Shown piece by piece: positions 25,626-33,516 of a stretch of 64,000 nucleotides of DNA. The translations under genes and the position numbers were made by a program. The DNA lies in contig NZ_JAMGBA010000001.1 of assembly GCF_023516455.1 (NCBI RefSeq), positions 1,116,001 through 1,180,000 on the forward strand, in the 5' to 3' direction. Origin of the DNA: Sphingomonas caseinilytica (GTDB taxonomy: Bacteria; Pseudomonadota; Alphaproteobacteria; Sphingomonadales; Sphingomonadaceae). The notes beneath the pieces were generated by a model. That model had not been told where the DNA came from. It was given only the letters and a program-made list of their open reading frames with translations, and made no database searches. How positions within the stretch are numbered: position 1 is the stretch's first letter; every line of letters starts with the position of its first letter.

Positions 25626-27716
25626 CTAGTGATTCAAGTCAGCGACGAACTCCGAAACAGGTTTGGCCCCACTTATATGCAACCGTTCACGGGCGCGCGT
25701 GCAAGCAACGTAGAACAGGTGTCGCTCGGTATCGAATACTTCGCGAAGTTCGTCCTCATCGGTTGCCTCATCGATACGCGACTGAAGCGGTAGGACGTCA
25801 TCGTCGCAAGCCATGACGGAAACAGCGCGAAACTCTAGGCCCTTGGCGAAATGCATTGTGCCGATTGCGACACGATCAGCGTCGTCCTCAACCCGCTCGG
25901 AAAGCTGGCGACACTCCAATCCTGCTTCGGCGACTGCCTGTCGCGCCCGAACGAGCTGGTCGTGTGCTCTAACGAACACGCCAACTTCCATCGCTTGAAT
26001 GCCATCTTCGATGGCTCGCTTTAGGAATGCAGCAACGATTGCCGTCTCGCTTATCTCATCGTCGCATTCATGGATTTCTGGCTGCGGCCCTTCGAAGACG
26101 GATTGAGCGTCGGCACGGCTGACCTCGATGCCATCAACGTCGCGGACCGCCAGCGGGAGCAGTTTGTCAGCGGCTTCGCGTATCTGGCGGGATGTTCGAT
26201 AATTGATACGCAGGTTAGAGGATCGCCCGCGCACATCCACGCCAAGCGTCAACCAAGAGAAGGGATGTTGGAAGATGCGCTGTCCAATGTCGCCTGCGAA
26301 GAACTGGGCATTTAGGCCGACTGCAATCGCCGACATCATGCGCAGCTCGCTGACCCCCAAGTCCTGCGCCTCGTCCACCACAACGTGGGTGAATGGCTTG
26401 TCCGCCTTGCTGGCATAAGTTCTCGCGACCTCTTCGAAGTGCTGGTTTGGGGTCAGCATTCCGCGCGCAGAAATAATTTTCCGTGCCTTTTCGAACACGG
26501 GCCAGAGAGCGTCGCGCTGCTTCGAACCAAGCCGATTCCGTCGTCCGATGCGTGGAACGGTGGCGTAGCTCTCCTGATCTTCGATCGACCAGCCATCCAC
26601 CACATGCCGCCACTCGGCCTCGACAAATCGCGCCGGAAGGTCGCTGTAACCAGTATCCGCAATCGCCCGGTCCAAGGCTGCTCGCTGAACCTCGACTGAC
26701 GCCACTGCGGGTCGACGACCAAAAGCGAGCTCATAGAGATCAGTGGCGGCATCCTCGAATGAGACAACGGACAGCCGGTTGCTGACTGTCGGATCGTCAG
26801 AGAGCAGAACCTTCATCTTGGCGGCCAGCGAGTTCGCGAGCGGGCGGGAAAAGGTAGTCAGAAGGACGCGTGAATGCGGATCGCCGAGTAGGGCGCGCGC
26901 GGCCCGGTGTATCGCGACAATCGACTTTCCGGTGCCTGCCGAGCCGGTAACGCGCGCAGGGCCGGAGAAATCCTTCGCGACCACCTCGCGCTGCGACGGG
27001 TGGAGGAAGACACTCCACTTGTCCCATGGGTAATCGAGAGCATGCGCAAGCTCTTCGCTGCTCTCGATGAGCCGGATGCGCCGCAGCGTGTCGGGATGCT
27101 CAAGGGGCTCTGCTTCAGCAGGCTTGCGTTCAGGCAGTCGGCCTGTCGCCGCGTAATCGAGCAGAGCCTCGGTGACCTCAGCGGGAAGATGGTCACTCCG
27201 CTGGAAAAAGTCGTCCTCGGTCCAACTCTTGATCTCATCCACCCAGTCGGCGGGGGTGCCAACATCCAAAAGCTCGTCGGAACTTAGGTCGGCAAAAATA
27301 GGACGCGGTGGTGCGGCAGGCTGCTCGGCGGGCGGTTCCGCTTCCACTTCTTGGCCGAACCTGAGGAGCGGAGCTGCTGCTTCGATCCGCTCCTGCAACT
27401 CGACGATCTGGATTGCACCTGTTCGTGGATGCTCCTCAATCCGCCGCCGCTCAGCCCATGCGTAAGCTTTGTCGTGGTGATCGACGAATGCGAGCATAAC
27501 GCTCGATTCCGTCCGATGGACGATGATCCGAATGTCCTGACTGACACGGGCCGACCAGAAGTTTCGGTCGCGTGCGCCGTCGAGCTTGTGCATCTGCAAG
27601 CCCGGCTGCGACGGGTTGAGCTGCAAGTCGAACGCCGCCGTCTTAACCTGCTTCTGCTCCTGACCGGTAAGACGGGCGAGCGCGTCAGTGAAGGTGTCGG
27701 CAATCAGGAACTTCAT
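25626..27716 (-). CDS. UvrD-like SF1 helicase with N-terminal RelE/ParE-like domain
   Basis: 696 aa. Residues ~1-90 resemble a RelE/ParE toxin fold (F-D-L-Q-L-N-P, H-K-L-D-G-A-R-D-R-N-F-W-S, D-I-R-I-I-V-H, then V-D-H-H-D-K-A-Y). The rest is an SF1A helicase: Walker A G-S-A-G-T-G-K-S near 257, D-E-A-Q-D near 446, N-Y-R-T-S motif, G-T-M-H-F-A-K-G-L-E-F and a C-terminal Y-V-A-C-T-R-A-R-E-R-L. The helicase should use ATP to unwind or translocate on DNA 3'-5'. Its ATG overlaps the stop of the upstream UPF1-like helicase (ATGA), the last junction of the six-gene defence operon. Whether the toxin-like domain is a nuclease, as in RelE, or only a fold is not known. Confidence 0.88.
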   Translation of the reverse strand: MKFLIADTFTDALARLTGQEQKQVKTAAFDLQLNPSQPGLQMHKLDGARDRNFWSARVSQDIRIIVHRTESSVMLAFVDHHDKAYAWAERRRIEEHPRTGAIQIVELQERIEAAAPLLRFGQEVEAEPPAEQPAAPPRPIFADLSSDELLDVGTPADWVDEIKSWTEDDFFQRSDHLPAEVTEALLDYAATGRLPERKPAEAEPLEHPDTLRRIRLIESSEELAHALDYPWDKWSVFLHPSQREVVAKDFSGPARVTGSAGTGKSIVAIHRAARALLGDPHSRVLLTTFSRPLANSLAAKMKVLLSDDPTVSNRLSVVSFEDAATDLYELAFGRRPAVASVEVQRAALDRAIADTGYSDLPARFVEAEWRHVVDGWSIEDQESYATVPRIGRRNRLGSKQRDALWPVFEKARKIISARGMLTPNQHFEEVARTYASKADKPFTHVVVDEAQDLGVSELRMMSAIAVGLNAQFFAGDIGQRIFQHPFSWLTLGVDVRGRSSNLRINYRTSRQIREAADKLLPLAVRDVDGIEVSRADAQSVFEGPQPEIHECDDEISETAIVAAFLKRAIEDGIQAMEVGVFVRAHDQLVRARQAVAEAGLECRQLSERVEDDADRVAIGTMHFAKGLEFRAVSVMACDDDVLPLQSRIDEATDEDELREVFDTERHLFYVACTRARERLHISGAKPVSEFVADLNH

Positions 27717-29503
27717 GTTGAGCGCCCAAATGTGAACGGTCGGCTGTAATCACCCTTCGTCTGCCAGATCTTGCTGCTGATGCCATGAATCTTGGCGAGC
27801 GCCGGATGCTTCAAGTCGTCCTGATGATAGGGAATGACCACGTGGGCCTTGGCGCGCGAAACGGCGACATTGATAAGCCGATTGCCATCCGCTCCCGATA
27901 GGAATTGCGATGAGGCGTCCACGGGGTCGAAGATGACGACCGTCCGCTCGCTTCCCTGTGCCCGGTGCACGGTGCTGACGGCGATAGTGGGGTGTCGCTT
28001 TTTGAGCAGCAACTTCACCAGCGCCCGCTGGGCACGATAGGGCGTCAGGACAAGGATTTCGCTGGGATCGACATATGAGCCTGCCAGTTCGTCTGCGATT
28101 TCCTCGATCAGCTTGGCTGATTGAAAACGGATGAAACCGCCATACTTGGCCGAGAAGGTTGCAGCTTCCGAGACCGGATCGAAGCAGATACGCGGCACTT
28201 CGCGACCATCGACAAAATAGGGGCTGCGAGCTTGCTTCCACTCCGGGTCGCGCGCGGCCTTGCGGCAAACGATAAGATCGTTGCCATAGAAGGTCGAGCC
28301 GACCGCGCGGCAGATGCCTTCGCTCATTCTCGACTGTTCATTCAAATGAACGGTCTTCACATGCTGGAAGATGTCGAAGGCGTTCCTCTTGAGAACCGGG
28401 GTTCCGGCCTTGTCATCGGTGCGAACGATAGGGGCGAGCTGCTGAGGGTCGCCCGCGAAAACCGTTTGCTGTCCAAGAGCGGCGATCATCATCGCGGCAG
28501 GACCAATGATCTGGCTGGCTTCGTCGCAAATCACGAAGGGGAATGGTTTCTCCGTCAGCGCTTCGTGCCAGCGAAGGGCGGTCGAGACAGTCACGCCTAC
28601 TACGCGAGCGGAGGAAGAAGTCGTGCCAATGTCGGCAGCAAGCGCTGCGCGGGCAGCGCCGATCCGATCCTTCCATTTTGCATACTCGCCGATCCGTGAT
28701 TTCGGCGGCTCGGCAAGTTCGAGCATCAAATATTCGGTTACCTTCTCGGCGACCCCCGCTGCGAGGAGGTGTGGTCGGTCCACATATTTGCGCGGATCGA
28801 AGTGCGCGCCGATCCGCTTCATCCGCCGCGCAAGGTCGGTCCTGCCGATGCGCGTAAGCCAGTCATCGATCGCCAACAGCGCTGTATCCACTGCAACATT
28901 CGTCGGACCCACAACCAGCAAGCGGGCACCCGGATGGCGAGTGAGCAGATACGCACCGAGCGCTCCGATCGTGAAGCTCTTACCGGTGCCGGGAGGCCCG
29001 ATGAGCAGCGAGCACCGATAGGCGCTGTTCTGAACGGCAAGTGCCTGTCGTTCGCGTAACTCGGCGAACTCGATCGGCAAAGGAAGCACTTCTTGACGTG
29101 GCTCCAGCTCCTCCTTCGACTGGGCGAGGCGCTTGGCGGCGCGGCTCGCCATCGGACCACTCCACATCTCGATTAGCGGGCCAAGGAAGTCCCCGGGGAA
29201 AAGCCAGATTGTCGAGCCTGCCACCGGCTTGCCGCCCGTCAGTGGCTCAAGGACGATGCGGTCCTGATCCGGATCAACGAACTTGATGCGACCGGCAAAC
29301 TCGAACTCGTCGCCCCATTTGACTCGGACGCCTTCGAGACCCTCGTCAACGGCTATGCGGGTTCGACCCTTGAGCGGCCTTACGCCAATAACGAGATGGC
29401 TATCCTCCCATTCTGCGGATGCGACTTCGAGCCCAATTCCCTTCTGAGAGATCGTGCGCTCGGTTTCCAAAGAGGCCCGGATTCGTTCGCGAGTGATGGA
29501 CAC
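27713..29503 (-). CDS. UPF1/Dna2-like SF1B helicase
   Basis: 596 aa from a GTG at 29503 (M-S-I-T-R-E-R); it lies three bases after the nuclease-like gene. A beta-rich N-terminal region (~1-140) precedes the ATPase: Walker A L-I-G-P-P-G-T-G-K-S near 167, Walker B C-D-E-A-S-Q near 326 with A-G-D-P-Q-Q-L-A-P-I, L-N-E-Q-S-R-M motif IV-like, H-R-A-Q-G-S-E-R-T-V-V (motif V) and N-V-A-V-S-R-A-K (motif VI). This is the AAA_11/AAA_12 layout of UPF1/SMUBP2/Dna2 helicases, which move 5'-3'. No nuclease domain is seen in this chain; the nuclease may be supplied by the adjacent ExK protein. Confidence 0.88.
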   Translation of the reverse strand: MSITRERIRASLETERTISQKGIGLEVASAEWEDSHLVIGVRPLKGRTRIAVDEGLEGVRVKWGDEFEFAGRIKFVDPDQDRIVLEPLTGGKPVAGSTIWLFPGDFLGPLIEMWSGPMASRAAKRLAQSKEELEPRQEVLPLPIEFAELRERQALAVQNSAYRCSLLIGPPGTGKSFTIGALGAYLLTRHPGARLLVVGPTNVAVDTALLAIDDWLTRIGRTDLARRMKRIGAHFDPRKYVDRPHLLAAGVAEKVTEYLMLELAEPPKSRIGEYAKWKDRIGAARAALAADIGTTSSSARVVGVTVSTALRWHEALTEKPFPFVICDEASQIIGPAAMMIAALGQQTVFAGDPQQLAPIVRTDDKAGTPVLKRNAFDIFQHVKTVHLNEQSRMSEGICRAVGSTFYGNDLIVCRKAARDPEWKQARSPYFVDGREVPRICFDPVSEAATFSAKYGGFIRFQSAKLIEEIADELAGSYVDPSEILVLTPYRAQRALVKLLLKKRHPTIAVSTVHRAQGSERTVVIFDPVDASSQFLSGADGNRLINVAVSRAKAHVVIPYHQDDLKHPALAKIHGISSKIWQTKGDYSRPFTFGRST

Positions 29504-29506
29504 AGC

Positions 29507-30181
29507 CTACGGCTTCCATTCTCGATACTCGACGCCGAATGTCTTGGGACTTTGGCGATAGTTGTTGCCCTTCGGATCGCAGTAGACGAGCCAATATTCG
29601 ACTGGTGGCTCGGACGGCACCTCAGGCGTATCCTTGCCAGCCAACAATGCCAGTCGCGACGGTTGATCGCCACACAGCAGGCTAATTTCGCGCTTAATCC
29701 CAAGCGTTTCCTTGACGATCGCTTTCGCAAACTTGGCGGTGGACTTGCATTCGACTCCGAGCAGGAGATCATCCGGTGTCGGATTGCCGCTCACGCCATC
29801 ATCAACCGCTACAATGTCGATCTCGTGGTAGGCGCTATCATCAAGTGCTGATGATTTGAGCGAGCCAAGCGTCCGCACCTCTATGTCGGTGTAGATTCGG
29901 AACGGCTGGCGGCTGGCAGGGTGGTATCCCGAGAAATAGCCGTCTGATGGCTGAATCTTTCCCGGTCCCTGTTTCAGTTCGAGAACCTTCCCGACAAAGC
30001 TGAAACTGAACCCTCGGCCCTTCAATTCTTTCAGCAGGCGTCCGAGCACGAAAAGCTCATAGAGCTTCCCACGCGTCAGCTTCTTCTTTTCAGCATCGAT
30101 GGAAGCCCGCCTGCCCTCGTATTCGAGGATGATGGCTTCGATTTCGGATTTGGCGTCATCAAGTTTGAGAGGGTCAGACAT
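29507..30181 (-). CDS. Predicted PD-(D/E)XK nuclease-like protein of the defence operon
   Basis: 224 aa from the ATG at 30181, which overlaps the upstream stop by eight bases; an outer start at 30205 is less likely. A helix with E42 (K-L-Y-E-L-F-V-L-G-R-L-L) precedes a core with E120-x-D122 (Y-H-E-I-D-I-V-A-V-D-D) and E144-C-K146 (L-L-L-G-V-E-C-K-S-T). The E...D...E-x-K order with hydrophobic strands around it is the catalytic pattern of restriction-endonuclease-fold nucleases. I do not know the family by name. Fold and activity are inferred from motif and operon context only. Confidence 0.68.
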   Translation of the reverse strand: MSDPLKLDDAKSEIEAIILEYEGRRASIDAEKKKLTRGKLYELFVLGRLLKELKGRGFSFSFVGKVLELKQGPGKIQPSDGYFSGYHPASRQPFRIYTDIEVRTLGSLKSSALDDSAYHEIDIVAVDDGVSGNPTPDDLLLGVECKSTAKFAKAIVKETLGIKREISLLCGDQPSRLALLAGKDTPEVPSEPPVEYWLVYCDPKGNNYRQSPKTFGVEYREWKP

Positions 30182-30593
30182 GATCGGCGCCCTGTTCAGG
30201 GTCATATCGAAGACGTTCCGAGAGCACTCTCAGTCGCTGGCGCAGATCGGACAAGTTGGGCAGTGACTCAAACCCGAACGCCTCGTCGAAGGCGCCCAGA
30301 TCAGACAGCTCGTCTCGAAGAGGCACGACTTCGATCGCCACATGGCCGAATCCCTCGGCAGCATCCACAATCTCTCGCCGTGCCTCCTTGAAAGTCGTGA
30401 TGTCTTCGAGCGCGAGCTGGGACTCCAATGCTTCGACCGTCAGGACAAGCCGCTTCCTTGGACTGAGCCGCCTGACAAACCCGTCTGCATCTCTGAAAGT
30501 CAGATCGTCTTGCTGAGCAATCTCTGGTTCCTGAAGGCCCCGCAGGCGGTCCTCAAGAAATCGGTTGATCTCTTCGGCTTCCTGCTCGGTCAT
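30174..30593 (-). CDS. Small acidic protein of the defence operon, unknown function
   Basis: 139 aa from the ATG at 30593, which starts two bases beyond the mod stop codon; an outer start at 30605 would overlap mod further. The protein is rich in Glu, Asp, Leu and Arg, with likely helices at both ends (E-A-E-E-I-N-R-F-L-E-D-R-L and L-R-Q-R-L-R-V-L-S-E-R-L), and no motif I recognise. Its position between the methyltransferase and the nuclease-like gene, with both junctions overlapping or touching, argues that it works with them, perhaps as an adaptor. Confidence 0.65.
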   Translation of the reverse strand: MTEQEAEEINRFLEDRLRGLQEPEIAQQDDLTFRDADGFVRRLSPRKRLVLTVEALESQLALEDITTFKEARREIVDAAEGFGHVAIEVVPLRDELSDLGAFDEAFGFESLPNLSDLRQRLRVLSERLRYDPEQGADHV

Positions 30594-30594
30594 G

Positions 30595-33516
30595 TCAGAC
30601 CCCAAATACCTTCATTACCTCGTCGCCGAAGTGGTTGATGACCTTCACTGCGATGCGGCCTGACTCTGGTCGTTCGAACGGGCGCGAGGTATCGCTGTAG
30701 AGGCTTGCCCATGCCTCCTCATCGATCTCCGCCTTCAGTGATGCCTTGAGCTGCTTGTAGGGGTCGTTTGCACCGAGGAAGTAGGCGTGACGGACGAAGA
30801 AACTCTCTTCGTTGTATGCTGTGTCGATGAACCATGCCGCGATGCCCTTCACGTCGTTCGAGCGAACATCGCCGGTGTTCGGGTCGTAGATGTCCACCCC
30901 GAGCACCTTGACGACAACGCGACCATCCGGCTGATCGATAATCTCGATGTCGGGTTCGCCGAAGATGGTGAACAGATTGCCCTTGCCGGTGTTCTTTAGA
31001 TCGCCCGCCATATGCAAGTCGGGATTCATCTTGGCCTTGAGCACCGGCAGCGGACCGAGCCGCGACAGCTCGGACGCATGCGCATCGAAGGAGAAGGCAG
31101 TAGCGATCAGCACATCGAAGCGGCTCTCCGCGGCCTCGCGCGCAGCAGCGGTGAGTTGGACGCGGCTGACGGTGCCGAACTCCGGCCCTATGAAGATCGC
31201 CGCGCGACGTTCCGTCTCGCCTTCCATGAAGCGGCCTTCGGCGGCGATATACTCGCCGGGCCAAGGCGTGATGCTGGTGAACTCGATGCGGTCGCCACGT
31301 TCGACCTGATGCACGCCGGCAGTGCGCAGATGGTCCAAAATCATCGTGGCGAAGTCCGTTTCAGAATCACTCAGCGGCCCACGTGACTTCGCTCTGCCTT
31401 CCACCGCTTCGACAAGGTGGATCAGCTCGTCGTCGGCGGGGACGATGCGGTGCGGCGACAAGCTTTCAACGGTGAATGGGCCGGCGACGCGAACTCGGGT
31501 CGGATCAGCGTAGGGCTTGTCGTAGAGAAATTCGACGTCGGCAGCACGAGCGATGGACGAGTCAATTTCCTTCTGACGTGCGATCCGCGCTTCCCACCAC
31601 TGCTTGTGCACGGTCGCAGCGTTTGCGCCCCATGCCGGATCAGCCGCACGCGGGATTTCCCATTCCTGCCAGTCGTTGCCCACTGCTTGATTGAGTTCAA
31701 TGCGCAGTGGCTCCAGCCGAGCCTGCCACTGCTCCCAGATCACGTCTATCTCGGCATTGTTAGCGATGGATTTCAGCGTGACGTGTGGCACGCGTTCATA
31801 GACAAAGCCCTGCCGGACATCGCCGTAGCCGGACCCATCGCTCGGTGGCTTGCCGGTGATCTCTGCTTCCTTGCGCCGCCCCTCGGGACTGTCGGCGAGC
31901 AAATACCAAGGATAGCGAGCCGCCATGAGCCGTGCGCGAGCCAGTGCAAGCGCCACGCGGCTGGTGTCGATTGTAATCCAGCGGCGGCCCCATTGCTCGG
32001 CGACATAAGCCGTGGTCCCCGAACCGCATGTGGGATCGAGCACAAGATCGCCGGGGTCGGTGGCCAGCAGGAGACAACGTTCGACAATTTTGGTCGATGT
32101 TTGAACGGTATAAATAATGTCCATTTCGCCGCGCGTGTCAGTCCAAAGGTTGCTAATCTCAACCACCGGAAAATCATCAAAGTAGCGACGATAGCCAATT
32201 CTCTTTGCACTGCCGCCCAGCCTGTTGGCCTTGGCAAGTCGGTGCATCCCCCCCGGATAACTTGCTTTCCAGTTATCTCCCGGCTTTAAATTGTAGGTCT
32301 GCCCTCTGAACTCAAATGGCTGATCGAGCTTCGATCCGCCGCCGCTCGTGACGGCATGAACTCCAAAGAAGCGCGAACCAATCTGTAAGGACGTCGGATC
32401 CGCCTTCTCTTCGGCAGATGATGGGCGCTCATAACCCGGTGAGACTTCGACCAAGCCATAGTTGCTCATTCCGCTCTTACTTGCTGCCTTGGGCACATAC
32501 AGCGGGCGGAATTTGGCTGATTTTTTGTTACGCCCATACACAATCACGAGGTCGTAAACTCCGGTTAAGTGATCCGAAGCAAACCCACCTGTTTTCTGAA
32601 CGACAATCTCGGCCAAAAAGTTTGTGTCACCGAATACTTCGTCCATTAGAGCCCGCAGCCGGTGCACGTTCTCATCGCTAATTTGCACGAAGATCGATCC
32701 ACTCTCCGTCAGCAACTCCCGCATAACGGTTAGGCGATCGCGCAAGTAGGTCAGATATGAATGGACTCCGTCCTTCCACGTGTCGCGGAACGCCTTCACC
32801 TGTTCAGGCTCGCGACTTAGATCAGCTTGCTTGTCGCCAACGGTCCTGTTGGCCGTTGATACCTGCCAGTTAGAGTTGAACTTGATGCCATATGGCGGAT
32901 CAAAATAGATCGCCTGCACCTTACCCTTCAGCGCTTCGCGTTCGGCAAGGCTGGCCATCACTTGAAGGCTGTCGCCAAGGATCATCCGGTTCGACCAATG
33001 CTGGGGGTGCTGGTAAAACTCTGTCCGGGCCATCGGGTCAGTCAGGCCGTTAAAGTCCCCGAATAGGTCTGGCGCGTCACTGGTGTCGTCACGCGCCTGC
33101 TTCGATCTCCGCACCAGATCGTCGATGATTGCCTTGGGGTGCACCTTCTCCTGCACATGGATCATCGGCGCCTGAACAATCAGGTCCGACCAATCTTGCC
33201 GGTCCTTGCCGCGCCAGACGAGTTGCGCTTCGCCAATCTCGATCGTGCCTGTCTGCTGGAGGTGTTCGATCTGGTCCTTCGTCAGCGTGATCTTCGCGCC
33301 GTTCCAGACAATCTGCGGGTCGAGGTCGGGATCGCGGTCGCGCTGTTCACCTTCTTCTAGCAGGCGCGCTCGCGAAAAATTGAGCGGTGCAAGCGGTTGC
33401 TGCTCCTCCTGCATGGCCGCGAGATCGGCCATCTCAGCAGTCGGGATGTTCGGACGGGTATCGCGCTCGTGATTGAGTGTGGCGACGGATTTGGGACGGG
33501 CGGGAGGGCGGGCCAT
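30595..33516 (-). CDS. Type III-like DNA methyltransferase subunit (Mod)
   Basis: 973 aa from the ATG at 33516, whose first base is the last base of the res stop (TAATG); the open frame extends to 33882 only inside res. Adenine methyltransferase motif IV D-P-P-Y lies near residue 204 (I-Y-F-D-P-P-Y-G-I), and the SAM-binding motif I (L-D-P-T-C-G-S-G-T-T-A) near 490, the order of beta-class N6-adenine enzymes. The stretch between them holds the target-recognition region. A long C-terminal part (~550-973) ends I-N-H-F-G-D-E-V-M-K-V, so the chain is clearly longer than classical Type III Mod (about 650 aa). It should protect host sites and provide specificity to Res. Confidence 0.9.
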   Translation of the reverse strand: MARPPARPKSVATLNHERDTRPNIPTAEMADLAAMQEEQQPLAPLNFSRARLLEEGEQRDRDPDLDPQIVWNGAKITLTKDQIEHLQQTGTIEIGEAQLVWRGKDRQDWSDLIVQAPMIHVQEKVHPKAIIDDLVRRSKQARDDTSDAPDLFGDFNGLTDPMARTEFYQHPQHWSNRMILGDSLQVMASLAEREALKGKVQAIYFDPPYGIKFNSNWQVSTANRTVGDKQADLSREPEQVKAFRDTWKDGVHSYLTYLRDRLTVMRELLTESGSIFVQISDENVHRLRALMDEVFGDTNFLAEIVVQKTGGFASDHLTGVYDLVIVYGRNKKSAKFRPLYVPKAASKSGMSNYGLVEVSPGYERPSSAEEKADPTSLQIGSRFFGVHAVTSGGGSKLDQPFEFRGQTYNLKPGDNWKASYPGGMHRLAKANRLGGSAKRIGYRRYFDDFPVVEISNLWTDTRGEMDIIYTVQTSTKIVERCLLLATDPGDLVLDPTCGSGTTAYVAEQWGRRWITIDTSRVALALARARLMAARYPWYLLADSPEGRRKEAEITGKPPSDGSGYGDVRQGFVYERVPHVTLKSIANNAEIDVIWEQWQARLEPLRIELNQAVGNDWQEWEIPRAADPAWGANAATVHKQWWEARIARQKEIDSSIARAADVEFLYDKPYADPTRVRVAGPFTVESLSPHRIVPADDELIHLVEAVEGRAKSRGPLSDSETDFATMILDHLRTAGVHQVERGDRIEFTSITPWPGEYIAAEGRFMEGETERRAAIFIGPEFGTVSRVQLTAAAREAAESRFDVLIATAFSFDAHASELSRLGPLPVLKAKMNPDLHMAGDLKNTGKGNLFTIFGEPDIEIIDQPDGRVVVKVLGVDIYDPNTGDVRSNDVKGIAAWFIDTAYNEESFFVRHAYFLGANDPYKQLKASLKAEIDEEAWASLYSDTSRPFERPESGRIAVKVINHFGDEVMKVFGV

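Noticed and set aside
31417-32289. Rightward frame antisense to mod
   Set aside because: It lies fully inside the methyltransferase gene whose motifs are continuous; no family features.
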